Shown here one piece after another: positions 45,889 through 56,919 of a stretch of DNA of 64,000 nucleotides. Position 1 is the stretch's first letter. Each line of letters begins with the position of its first letter. The DNA is from Pyrenochaeta sp. MPI-SDFR-AT-0127 (taxonomy: Eukaryota; Ascomycota; Dothideomycetes; Pleosporales; Cucurbitariaceae). The stretch is taken from positions 310,001-374,000 of the forward strand of contig JAGTJM010000025.1 of NCBI GenBank assembly GCA_020747015.1, in the 5' to 3' direction. A program made the position numbers and the translations under genes. Under the pieces are notes generated by a model. It made no database searches, was not told the origin of the DNA, and worked only from the letters and a program-made list of their open reading frames with translations.

Positions 45889-47178
45889 TTACTTTTCGTC
45901 AGGCGGCGGCAGCATGACTACATACTCTCTTTCGCTTCCCGCAAACTTGAGAATATCTTTATCCCTGAGCTCAAAGTAGCGACTGGCTTCGATGGGCTTC
46001 TCGTTCAGTTCCGTCCCGTTGCTGCTTTCTAGATCTAGGATAAAAGGTTTGACTTTGCCTCTCTTACTCTTCACCCCAAATTCGTCTTCTACAGTCTTTG
46101 TTATGTAACGAAACTGGATTACCGCATGCTGTCCACTAGTGCTAGGGTGCTCTAGCACGTAGTCCACAACTTCTTGTGAACGACCTAGTAACCAGCAGCT
46201 CTTCTGACATATTTCAATGGTGTCTACCACATCCTCGCCTTTGAATACGAATATACGCCAAGGTTGTGAGGAGGGTGGTTTCCGAGCTTCCGCCGGTTCA
46301 TGATACTTGAGGGAAATCTTCGTGCCTTCAACACGATTGGCGTGCTTCGCTAACGCGCCTGTGGTCTTGAAATTGGGTCTCTCCTTGTCCGGCGGTGCTC
46401 CTCCATATTTCGAGGGCGGCTGCGCAGAGTCGTCAAGGCCGCGAAAAGAGACTTCTTGAGACGGCAGAGGTTGTTTAGTTCGTTTGTGGGGAGAGGGTGA
46501 GCGGGAGCGGGAGTGCGATCGAGTCCGTCGACGGCGTTTTGGCGGTGGCGATGTCGATGCGGAGGGTGAGCGGGAGCGAATTTTGAGGGAGCGATGGGGT
46601 AAAGGAGAGCGGGAGCGTAGGCCGTCTGTAGTCTTGTCTTTGCGGCGCCTCTCCCTTGAGCGTGAGCGGTCTTGCCTGCTATGTCTGTCCTTTGAGCGAT
46701 CTCGTCTTCTGTCTCTCCCGGCGTCCTGATCCCTTGACCGATCGTGTCGCCTGTGTCTTCTCTCCCCAGACCTATCTCGTTGTCTATCTCGTGACCTGTC
46801 CCGTCGCCTGTCTTTCGAACGATGTCTCTTTCGATCCCCTGAGCCCTCGCGCTTTCTCTCCCTAGATTCGTCTCGTGGCTTCCTGTATGGTTCTGGAGTC
46901 GGCCTTCGGTTGGGAACGGTAGTGGATGCCTCTCCAGGGACGTCCTTGGGCTTCTCTTCCTTCGAAACGTCCCTTGACTCCTGCTCCCGAGACCTGCTTC
47001 TCACTCGTCGGCCAGATGTGATCGAAAGCTCCTTCCTTGCTTCTAACGGCCCATTCTTGGAGACTCTGTCACGGCTCCGACTCCGACTCTTGCTCTTCTG
47101 GGGCGCAACCGGCTTCCCCCCTACCTGCTGCTGTGTCAACAGCCTTCGTGCGCTGTACGGCGAAAGGTCTCTCGCCAT
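45889..47178 (-). CDS. FHA-domain splicing factor, SNIP1/Pml1 type (RES complex)
   Basis: Single exon, 429 residues, starting MARDLSPYSARRLL. Residues ~25-245 are Arg/Ser/Asp-rich with many RS, RD and RDRSR repeats, like SR splicing proteins. Residues ~290-425 form a forkhead-associated domain, with WRIFVFKGEDVVDTIEI, the phosphothreonine-binding motifs LLGRS, TSGQHAVIQ and LDLESSNGTELN, and the terminal RDKDILKFAGSEREYVV. The long RS/RD leader with a C-terminal FHA domain is the layout of human SNIP1 and plant DAWDLE. Yeast Pml1 lacks most of the leader. In the RES complex Pml1 helps spliceosome activation and pre-mRNA retention. The start is divergent from the coiled-coil gene 758 bp away. 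Confidence 0.92.
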   Translation of the reverse strand: MARDLSPYSARRLLTQQQVGGKPVAPQKSKSRSRSRDRVSKNGPLEARKELSITSGRRVRSRSREQESRDVSKEEKPKDVPGEASTTVPNRRPTPEPYRKPRDESRERKREGSGDRKRHRSKDRRRDRSRDRQRDRSGERRHRRHDRSRDQDAGRDRRRDRSKDRHSRQDRSRSRERRRKDKTTDGLRSRSPLPHRSLKIRSRSPSASTSPPPKRRRRTRSHSRSRSPSPHKRTKQPLPSQEVSFRGLDDSAQPPSKYGGAPPDKERPNFKTTGALAKHANRVEGTKISLKYHEPAEARKPPSSQPWRIFVFKGEDVVDTIEICQKSCWLLGRSQEVVDYVLEHPSTSGQHAVIQFRYITKTVEDEFGVKSKRGKVKPFILDLESSNGTELNEKPIEASRYFELRDKDILKFAGSEREYVVMLPPPDEK

Positions 47179-47936
47179 GGCGGGGCCGCGTTCTGTCAGC
47201 CCAGCGACTTGGAGCTACGATTGGGGGCGGCAATGACGTTTCAATTTTTTTTTTCTTTCCGGAGCGTGTGCAACCGTGAGCCTGGGGCGCTGCGGAAGTC
47301 GCGCCGGGTCACAAGCACTGCAAATACGACTGGCTATAACATTGCGGCATGCGGCGTAGGAAATGTTATGCACGTGCAGGGCTCTTCACAAGTTGGCTGG
47401 TTTGACAATAAGTTTGAAGCTTGTCGGTTCGCCGGTTTCCCCAGACGAGAGAGTTGGCCCGAGCTCCCATGCAATGTGCATCATTGACAAGCGCTCCCAC
47501 GCCGCCCAGTCTTCGCCTCCATTCGCCCCAACTGCTATGCCTCGCCCAAATCGGCTCCGAGGCGCTTATCTGAAGCATCGACATGTCGAGCAAGGCTTCT
47601 CGTCCACTCGGGATTCTGGCCCCCATAAGCTTCGTGTGCCCAGTACTCCTGAAAAACGGCGTGGCTCATTTGCGTACCCCGAAACATGACAGCGGGCTTT
47701 AAGAACAAAATAGACGCCCGAAAACATGTAGCAAAACCGCCGTTATGGTAGTCGCGAATCCAACAAACCTTAGTTCTGCGTGTCTCCTGGCTCCTTCTCC
47801 AGTTTCCTTTTTTTCTTCTCTCGCTCTATAGCACATTGTCCTCCTTTTCGTCGCTCGTTCGCATTGTGCTTGCGACACGTCTCCATGTCTCCATCCCATC
47901 TCCAATTCTGAGACTTCAAGGCGCAGAAATGTCGCA
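47179..47936. other. Divergent intergenic region between the FHA and coiled-coil genes
   Basis: 758 bases. A T-run (about 47245-47253) lies just upstream of the FHA gene. A CT-rich tract (about 47785-47920) leads into the coiled-coil gene. Frames here have no family features. A four-codon upstream ORF overlaps the right end. Confidence 0.5.
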
Positions 47937-47940
47937 ATGA
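47929..47940 (+). promoter_or_regulatory. Minimal upstream ORF overlapping the coiled-coil start codon
   Basis: ATG TCG CAA TGA at 47929-47940 ends in a stop that overlaps the main ATG at 47937-47939 (…CAATGAGC…). Both ATGs have G at position -3. A ribosome that reads the three-residue ORF terminates exactly on the main start, an arrangement known to allow termination-reinitiation. The effect here is inference. Confidence 0.5.
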
Positions 47941-50900
47941 GCACGAAACGGATATTCTCCTGGTCTAAACGCCAGTCCACTTCGAGCGCAGAGCCATACT
48001 ACCGAACTGGAGGATTGCTTCCCATTGATGCGAACGGGACCAGCCCCAACGATGGCCTCGAGGCAAAGGTACGAGTGGAGTGTCCCAGCAACTCTGATGC
48101 GTTGGCAGAATGTATCGACGTGGTTATGCAGAACAAGGCGAACTCAGGAGTGCTGTCAGGAGCAAGTGCAGGGAAGCTGTGCATGGAGATGCATGCAGCT
48201 GCGTTGTGGAGCTTCACCATTCGCTGACCATCCAACCTAGACTACCACCAAGGCTGGACGACAACGACCAACTGACCTCAGAATTATACCACCAGAAAAT
48301 AAGCAATACGTTTTGAGCCCTGTGTCAGCCTCCTACAATGCAGCTCTGGCCAATGCCGCGTCGAATCTGCAAGCTGCCTTCAATGACATGCTGCGCTCGC
48401 CAGCCCCAACTGCCGCAGCTTGCGCCGCATCACCATTGATACAAAAGCCTCTTCCTAGTCGGCCTCGTTCTGTTTCTGCGCCGTCAACTCCAGATCTACC
48501 GGCCGAATTGCCTGGATCCCTTCTGCAAGACAATCAAGGGTTTCCATTGTGCTCATCCCCTGTGGAGCCGACGCGTTCGACATCTCAGACCGTTCGAAGG
48601 GTATCTCTTCCGCCTAGCAGGCGCTTTGAGGGCGTAGGAGACCCTTCGGATTCGCTGAACCTGGTACCTGGATTGTTGACCCATGCTAAGAGCGTTCAAG
48701 ACATGAGCACGCGACACAGCACCATGAGGTCGGTCCGCAGCGGAAATGCTCTCAACTCCAGCGCTGCTGCTAAGCCTAGTCCATTGAAAGTACAACCTAA
48801 AAAATCATTGAGCGAGACTAGCTCACGGAAACGCTCGAAACCTAATCTCGTAGCATCGCCTTCGTCCACCGATAGCAAGCGTACATCTTGCTTCGTCTCA
48901 ACCAACATAGACTATAGCAACGACTCCCGCAGGGCACGCGTCGCAACGGGCAAACTGCTGCAGCCATCGCCGTTGATCGTAGAAGGACAACCCTGGAATG
49001 CTGACGTTGAAAAGTACGAAAAACTCCGAAATGAGGTAAGTACCATTTGTTTCGTTCGTGAGGTGTGTTTACTCGTCAAATGGTATGTTGCGCATAACGA
49101 AACAGTTTCAGAACGTTTGTATTCTGTCTCCCCAACCCCGATGGGACACTCTGCGCCTGAGGTAGATTTAATTCTCTGCGCATCTACCCGTCACATGCTG
49201 GTCCGATCCGCGATCTCGTTGTGGCAGACCCCAAATGTAGCACCATGGACCAAGGAGTGATGGTGCCCAGTTTCACAACCCGAGCATGGCAGACACGTCC
49301 GAGGTCAAAGATCATATGAAAGCAGCATAATTTCTTCACATTGTACTATTACATTTCTTGGACGATAATCACCAGAGCTTGAGTTGACTATTGAACAAAC
49401 GCTAAACATGCATAGCTTGGCGCATCCACTCCGACTCCAACGACAACGCGCAGTAAACATATCGAAGAATTGAAAGCTACCATTACGACTCAGGACCAAA
49501 CAATTTCGACCCTCCAAGCACAATTCAGTAGTTTGAGGTCATCACACGAGGCTCACGTCGCAAGCCTTGCAGAAACACATGCGGCGGAAATTGCGTCGCT
49601 GAAGAACTACGTAAGGGTGCTTGAGGAGCAGCTGGCACAAAAGCCCAGCCTACATCACGGTGAGCGCCACCACAATTCCTTAGACGAGCTTTATATGAGA
49701 CTCCGCAAGGCATGGAGGAAGGTGCCATTTGATGCGATCTATGCACTGCTACCCTGTGTACCTACGAACACCAATACGAACAACAACTGACACGCATGTA
49801 GCCTCGAGTAACAACCTCTTGTTTCTACTCGATACCACTGAACCACCACAAACGCCAAGTCACGAGAGCTCACAGAACACAGCAGGCAGTGTATCCGCGA
49901 GCTCAATCACTTCCTTTCAAAGTGCGCTAGAGAAGCAACAGCGATCACCCCAACGTCTACGGAATAGCCCAGAAATGGAAAGTCTAAAGCGCAAGTTAAG
50001 TACGACGCGGCGGCCAGAGACGACCAATCGGAACCTGCTTCCCGAGCTCAATCAATACAAACAAAATAATGTTGCTTTACAGAAGCAAATTGAGTCGTTG
50101 ATGGCAAAATTAAATGAATCGAAGAAGAGCGAAAGGACTTTAAGAGCTGCACTAGACGAAGTAGAGCAGAAATGCGTCGAATGGCAGGACGCAGCGGGCA
50201 AAGCTGACAACCTCACCAAAAATGTGCAGGCTCTGCAGAACACAATTGATCACCTTGAGAACCGGCTTGAGATCGCCAATATCGAGCGGATAGACGCGGA
50301 GGAGCAGCTTTTCAACTTACGGGATCAAAAGTCACCATTCGACATTGCTTCGCCAAAGCTGCAGGTATCAACCGTTATCGATCGTGTGGAGAAAAAGGTG
50401 AGTCGTATATCCTGGTCAATCTCGCCCTTCAATTTGTATTCTGTTCAGTCTTGGCCCAGGACCCATATATTAAACTTTACTTAGGCAACACAGGATGCTC
50501 ATATGAGCATGAGCACTGTTTTCTCATCCGGATCACCAACTAGTCAAGACAACGAATCTCACGAGTTGTCTACACTGGCTGCATTCATTGCCCACATCGA
50601 GCGACTCCAGGATCAGGTTAGACAGAAAGATGCGCAAATTGCCAAGCTCGAGGTAGATCAAGAACAGTTACAACAGAAGCATGATCGACTTGCGCAAGAC
50701 CACAATGATTTTGCTCTTCAGCTGGACATTCAGAACGAGCTGCTGCGAAAAACACGGAATACAGATACGCACATTGAGCAACTTCGAACCGCCATTATTG
50801 ATCGTGAAGCGACTATTGGAGAGAAGGAGAACTCGACTCGTGCGGTTGAAAGGCAGCTGGAGCACCATAAATTACTGCTCCAGGCGGAAATACGGAAAAA

Positions 50901-52830
50901 TGCAGCAATGAAACGCCACGTCGCTGTTGAAGACAATCCCCTCCCCGAACTCCTTTCACTCGCCGGAAAGAGTGATATCGATAGGTGGATCAATAAGCTC
51001 AACCAACGTCTCAAGAAAGAGCGGCCGTTGAATGAACGGGAAGAGTCAGCTAATCCATTCGAAGCGCAAGTAGAGAACTTGCAGCAAGAGATTGACTTCT
51101 ATATTCGAGAAATCATCTATTTCAAGCTTGATATCAAAGGCTATAAATCTGATATAAGAAAGTTGAAAAGAATCACTTCTCAGTCCAGTGCTTTTGGCGG
51201 CAGAGCTAGCGACCTTGACTCCGATACTTCATCGCTCAGGCCAGCGACAACGCCTAGCCGCCTCCGCTTCACGTCAACAACCCCTGAGCTCGGCGCGTCT
51301 ACTGCAGCATCCCCTGTTTTGACAGGCCCACTTCCAGCATCGGCATCGGCATCGTTAGATCGACCTGTTACTCCACAACCATCAGGTTTGCCGCTCGTTC
51401 ATGGCTTCTCGCAGACAGATCGGTCGAAGCCGACCAATGAACAAGTGCACCAACAAATCGATCCCAAAATGCCTCTAACACCACGAACACCGACTCGAAA
51501 AGCTAATATCAACTTGGCAAACAAAGCTGATGATATCGAGCCTGGCATTTCTCCCCGTTCAGTTGCAAGACTCTCTCCAGAACGACGGAAACCAACGGTA
51601 TGTGAATCTACTGTATTCGGTAGTAACAACAGGGCCTAATGTTTGCTTCAGCCTCCATCGCCTGAAAGGGAGAGGTTTGGCGACTTGTTGACAAACTTTC
51701 CTTTGAGTACTCCAGCTGCGCCACAGATGCATGGCACGCAGCGCAGCATGAGCGACTCAATTGTCCAGCGCCATGCAACGCCCACTACACCTGAGATGTG
51801 GCCAGCGCTGCAGGAGCACGGCATATCGACCAACTATAGAAAGGCAGGGGCTTTTCGGGGACGATCAGCATCCGCCTCAGATGCACATCAGGGTAAAACC
51901 ACACCCGAACGGCCGCCGCGCCCACGATATGGACTGTTCGAACGTCCGCCCGCTGTTGGCACCGGAGCTTTCAAGCTTTCCAGTGCTCCACATGTTGATA
52001 TCTTGGCCGAGGCGATGAGAAATCCCCCAGACCAAGATACATCGACGGCACAAACGTTGTTGCAACGAAACAACTCGAATGCATCCAGTATACGTATGGC
52101 GCCACCTCCCATTGCGAAGGATATCCGCGAAAGGTCGGTTAGCTGTCCTTCACCCATGCCACCTACGGTTCTGCGCTCGCGAGCAGGTTCCAATGCATCC
52201 AGCACCGGCAACTTTCCAACCCAGTCGCCACCACCAGAGCGTAAGTTAAGCGTTGCATCAAGTTCAAGTATCCCTTTCGTTATTGCTATGGGCTCGCCGC
52301 ACAACCCTGCTCTCATCTCGCCCACAGCCAACATGCCACCCGCCGCTTGCTCCGTCAACCAGAATGCGCCTTTGAAGATCGTTCCGTCGTCGTTGAGGAC
52401 CGGTGTGGGCGGAACCATGGCATCTTCCACGCCGGTCACCTCGCCCATCTCACCGACAGATGCTTCCCGGCTAGAATTGCATCCGCAACAATCATCAATC
52501 ACATCTTCAGCATCCAAAACCACACCACCAACGCGCAAGTTGAGTCTTACAAGACAGCGAGAGGAGCAAGTAACACGTCTTCCCCCGACACCGTCGCATT
52601 CACGAAATGCCAGCGGAAGCAGCATTCGAACAGCGATTCGTCTGCCAAAGACCAGGAACAAGGAGAAAGAAGAGGCGCATAGGATGAGGAAGGATAGTAT
52701 TAGTATGCCAAGACCATTGGGTAGCCCATTCGGCATGGAATGGTCAATGATGACGGGACCGGAGAGACAGCGAGAGGGTCAGAATATCACGGCTGGTGAG
52801 TACGCGTACGGAATCGGGGAGGCTATCTGA
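47937..52830 (+). CDS. Large coiled-coil protein of unknown function
   Basis: Six exons, 47937-48068, 48241-49035, 49416-49659, 49802-50397, 50485-51597 and 51652-52830, give 1352 residues. Phases are 0 at four of the five junctions and 1 at 49659. Residues 1-300 are Ser/Pro-rich and disordered (PLPSRPRSVSAPSTPDLP, a second stretch with RRVSLPPSRRF). About residues 300-390, 450-560 and 580-790 show long heptad patterns (HIEELKATITTQDQTISTLQ, QIESLMAKLNESKKSERTL, YIREIIYFKLDIKGYKSDIR), so a dimeric rod is likely. Residues ~790-1352 are again disordered with many SP/TP sites. No motor, kinase or membrane segment was seen. The layout resembles cytoskeletal or septal scaffold proteins, but I do not recognise a named family. 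The gene is convergent with the HAD gene. Confidence 0.85.
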
Positions 52831-53471
52831 TTGCGCTACAATACCGTGGCAGGTTCTCTAAGATCTCAGATTAAGAGCTCCTTTCCCATCAAGGCTGAAC
52901 ACGAACCGGCGACACCTGAATGAAGAGAAGTCGTAGCGATCGATGAAGTAAATGCCAAGATGTTAGATGTCAAGTAGAATGTGTTGATTAGGTGTATCAG
53001 TCTCCATGTACATCAACTAGTCAGTCGAGAACAAATCATTTTACCACATCTCTCACACATAAGGTCGTTCACTAAGCTTCCCACTATATGTAGTTGCACA
53101 GTTAGCACCTAAACCTACGAATAGTTCAAGCCCATCGTTGTTGGAACGGTAATGAGCAATGCATATTCTCTACCAATGTTCACGCAACAACACTGTCGGC
53201 GGACCAATTTTTTCCTTTTGAACCAAAAAAAAGGTATTGAGCAGGGTTTGAACAAGACGAAATTCGGGTATCTTATTGTGAGAAACTCATACTACAGGCA
53301 CGTTACGGTTTACCATATATTACAACGAAAGTTTACGCTCGTAGGGATCCCACTATTATCGCGTGGGGAGGGTTCCCTTACCAAATTGCGCCGCACCTGA
53401 GCAGTATGCTGAGAAGCCAAGCGCATGAAAATCCACAAACGTCGATGTAGGGAATTGCGCAGGGTTGAGTC
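52831..53471. other. Convergent intergenic region
   Basis: 641 bases between two stop codons, A/T-rich, with a homopolymer A run near 53225. No gene was recognised. Confidence 0.55.
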
Positions 53472-55206
53472 CTAGTAGAAAGCGTCCGGATTGTTGTCTT
53501 GGCCCCGCTGTCCGTAGTTGTGGTCAACATCGTCCAGACTCCTGTACTGCGAGGCTCCTCCACGACCCCGTCCTCTGCCCCCACCCCCACCGCCGCGATC
53601 CCCACGATGTCCGCCACGCGAACCTCTATTTCCATATGAAGAATTTCTGTGGCCGCCACGACCGCGATCTCGGTTACCACCACGGTAGCCTGATGACCGG
53701 TTGTCATCTCGACCTCCCCGTCCGTGGTGTTGGCGGTGATCTCCATTTCGATCGTGCGGCTCTTGGGATCGCCGCTCCTTACGATGGGCCTTGTTTGGGA
53801 AATAACTTTCGTACTCGCTCTCGTTGGCTGTCTCCTCTTCGATGCGCAGCATTTGCTTCTCACCTACTACGCTTTCGAATTCAAAGGCTTGATCTTGAGG
53901 CACAGGATGCCAGTTGACAATACGTGCAGCATCTGCTGGTCGACCATTCTTACGAATCGCGAGTACTACTGTTGGCGTTGGGTTCTCGGAATAGTATTTT
54001 GCAGTTTTGGGCACTGGCTCACATCTTGCAGCCCACAGCTTGTTCTCGAAACAGGAGACACCTGTCACCTTCCACCTAACCTTGGCTCCAATGCCCCCTA
54101 CTTTGTCTAGTATGCTCTTTGGGCATGGCTTTGGGGTGATCAGTATGCTATTCGCAAGGTACCTGATGTCGTCTCTAGGAGCATTCTGGGGTAGGCTGAC
54201 AAGCGAGACCAGTTTCTCGGTAATAGTTGAGGGAATCATATAGCCAGTGTAGAATACTGTCTTCTTGATCTGATATGGTGGTGTGCCAGGAGGGGCATTG
54301 CCCAACTTGACTTGTATGTTGTGTGCATTGATCAGTTTCTGTATCTCCGCGATTTCGCCAACAGGGTCAAGCTGGGTAGCGTTCTCAGCCACTTGAATCA
54401 CATCGGTGTTGATGGGCTTGCGTGATGATTGGGTCCGTGCGGACATCAGATCCTCGTTGAACTGAAAGAAGAAGTCGCGGAAGCCTTTAGTGTGCTTAAC
54501 TCGATCCTCGTATATCCTCAGGTTCTCTGCATCCTTGTAGGTGTAGACAATGTCCTTCAGCAACTCTTGCTTAAACTCCATCGTATTCCTGAACTTCTGT
54601 CCTGCAGGACCGGTCGTAGGCTTCAAGCAGACCATGTCGAAGTCGAGCTTCTTGCTGCGCACGATGCGCTTTACAAGCTCAGAGAAGTTGGACTCGCCTC
54701 TGCCGGTGAGGAGTACGCTTAGCGCATCCTTCTGCGCCATGGATGCTTCGACGAGGGTCACAATTTCCTCGTTCCACCATCCTTTCCATGCACGCGGCTC
54801 TTCCTTGTCGATGCCTTCCCCCGTGGCTGCCAGGATGCTTGCATCGTGCCACCATCCGCCGTTGAGGAACATGTCAGGCGCACCGAGCTGCCCTATCGTC
54901 GCGCTGTTCCATAGTTGCTTGTTCGGTAGAGGGCTTGCGAATACTAGAAGGGTCAGAGGGACTACAGAATAAAGCTGCGACAGGCGTACAGGTATTGTCA
55001 AAGTCGTAGATGTGAATTGACTTGACGACGGATGCGGCAGGCAGATCCTTGTCATCGCAGGACCACCTCTTGAGTGCTGTCACGGTGTGGTAGGCAGCCT
55101 TTCCATTTGGCCCTGCGACGGCAGGCCGTGTCGATGTTGCTAACATGCTTAGGAGCGAGCGACGGGTAGTGAAAGGAGAGAAGCGCCTTGTAACCGCGAG
55201 CAGCAT
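53472..55206 (-). CDS. HAD-superfamily 'Swiss army knife' RNA-repair-like protein with RGG-box tail
   Basis: Two exons on the minus strand, 55206-54990 and 54943-53472, give 562 residues. The split Leu codon restores IYDFDNTLFASPLPN, whose Asp68 and Asp70 fit the HAD nucleophile motif. LSVLLTGRGESNFSELVKRI gives HAD motif II-like sequence, and LDFDMVCLKPTTGP and NLRIYEDRVKHTKGFRDFF continue the domain (about residues 60-260). The sequence matches the HAD_SAK family, named from predicted RNA-repair associations. Activity has not been assigned. Residues ~430-550 are an RGG/RG-rich tail (GYRGGNRDRGRGG), a common RNA-binding segment. The first 40 residues are basic, and Met21 is an alternative start. 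The gene is divergent from a RING-protein gene. Confidence 0.85.
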
Positions 55207-55441
55207 GCACGGCGAGCGCTGTCCGAATGCCGACTGGGATCAAACAGTCGTAAGTTTGCGTCGAGGGCCGTTCACACGTCCAGCGGCAGTGAAATCGGGC
55301 AAGAGGTGACTGTCGAGCAGAAGAGTTGCGCCTTGAAGTCACCATCAAAGCTCGATGGCCTGTGCTGACAATGTTCGCCGCAGGCACTTCCGAGCCCACG
55401 AGCTTATCGCCGGAACCTCTGCTCTTCACCAACACCGACGC
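55207..55441. promoter_or_regulatory. Short divergent promoter of the HAD and RING genes
   Basis: 235 bases separate the two starts. If the RING gene instead begins at the in-frame ATG at 55355, only 148 bases remain. No specific elements were recognised. Confidence 0.45.
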
Positions 55442-56295
55442 ATGGGAAGCACAACCAATTCGACAAAGGATGAGTCTGAAGACACTTGTGTAATATGTCT
55501 TTCTTCAGTCACCGACAGAGCGGTTACCGTACCTTGCAACCACTGCACATTTGACTTTGTCTGTTTAGTCAGTTGGCTTCAAGAGCGCTCGAGCTGCCCG
55601 TTATGTACGTCAGGAACTAAGCCGATACCCTTTTGCATTTTACTGATCTGAATCAAGGTAAGGCTGAAGTTGCTGCTGTCCAGTACGACTGGCGTTCTCC
55701 AACCGACTTCAAGAGCTATCCTGTACGCCCAAGCCACCCACCGCGCAATGCGCCAACCCATACCACCGCCCAGTCCTCATCTCTGTTCGCTCCATATGGA
55801 TTACCAGGAAGACCGCGAGGTGCTAGGCGCCCATACTCGCCACCCATAGAGGATAGTGCGCTGCGACGACGCCGACATGTGTATCGGAGGAAGCTGTACT
55901 CCTTCCACATGGGAAGCAATCAATTTTCCGGGTACCGCGACATATCCCCCCAAATGATTGCAAATTCTCCAGATCTTCAGTCACGAGCTCGTACCTGGGT
56001 ACGACGCGAGTTGCGTGTCTTCACCTTTCTCTATGTGGACCAAGCTGTCGCATCCTCCAGTGAGACGCTCGCAAGAAGCAGCAACGCTGAATTCCTACTT
56101 TCTTACATTGTGTCCATCCTGAAAATGGTGGACATGAAAGCAAGTAATGGACATGCCGAAAATCTGCTCGCTGAGTTTTTGGGACGAGAAAACAGTAGGC
56201 TATTCTTACATGAGCTAAGTGCTTGGTTACGGAGTCCGTATACCAAAGTAGAAGAGTGGGATCAAAACGTCCAATATGCAGAGGACCTTAGCTAG
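55442..56295 (+). CDS. RING-finger protein (Topors-like E3 ligase candidate)
   Basis: Two exons, 55442-55604 and 55658-56295, give 266 residues. An in-frame ATG at 55355 would add 29 residues, but the family usually begins shortly before the finger. The N-terminal RING reads C16-x2-C19, C32-x-H34, C41, C52-PL-C55. The position of the fifth ligand holds Asp38 in HCTFDFVC rather than Cys, as in RBX1-type RINGs. The intron splits the last Cys codon of the finger. The middle is basic and Pro-rich (RRRRHVYRRKLYS). The C-terminal half is helical (ARTWVRRELRVFTFL, LLSYIVSILKMVDM, LFLHELSAWLRSPY), the same order as in Topors/ICP0-like proteins. A ubiquitin-ligase role is inferred from the RING. The substrate is unknown. 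Confidence 0.82.
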
Positions 56296-56919
56296 CGTTT
56301 GCATTGTTTCAGATCACATCCACTACGTCAGATCATGAGCGCTAGAGATGAAGAACTCAGAATAACTAGAAATATTGTGTTTGACACCAAGAGAAATATA
56401 ACATTGTTGAGCTTCCGTCTTGAATCTACAGTACATTATCCTGTCTTCACATGTTCCTCTTTCGATACCAAACTGAAGCTGCGCTCCTAGTTGCTCAGCC
56501 CTAATTCATGAGCCCACATCACGAGCCCCATGTCGATAACCACGACTAGGAGTTATTCTTCTTCGCCATATATACACCTCTTCTCACGCTGAAACCCGGC
56601 ACCGTAGTGAAGCTTGCACAGCACGGCAACATGGCATTCACATAGCAATCTTGTCACTCCAAGCCCTCCTCCTATAAGCATACCAGGCGTCTAAAGTTTA
56701 TCCACTGGGTGGATTGTAGAGGCATCAATCATGGCCTGGTATTGAGGTACCCTGACACATTTTGAAAGGCTAATGCTCCATTGCCCTCTGGCAGTGAAAG
56801 CAGGGTGACTGAACAGCTTTGATATTGTGTCTAGGTAAGGTAAGAGTATGCGAATGATCACAAACAATGCTTTCTCTCTCGACATACTACTCAACCTGTA
56901 TAGCCCCCGGTAGAGCTCA
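56296..56919. other. Convergent intergenic region
   Basis: 624 bases between the RING gene and the stop of the Zn2Cys6 gene. No coding sequence was recognised. It presumably holds two 3' ends. Confidence 0.55.

Noticed and set aside
51888..52736. 282-codon minus-strand frame
   Set aside because: Antisense shadow of the Ser/Pro-rich tail of the coiled-coil gene, whose exon is supported by phase-correct splicing.
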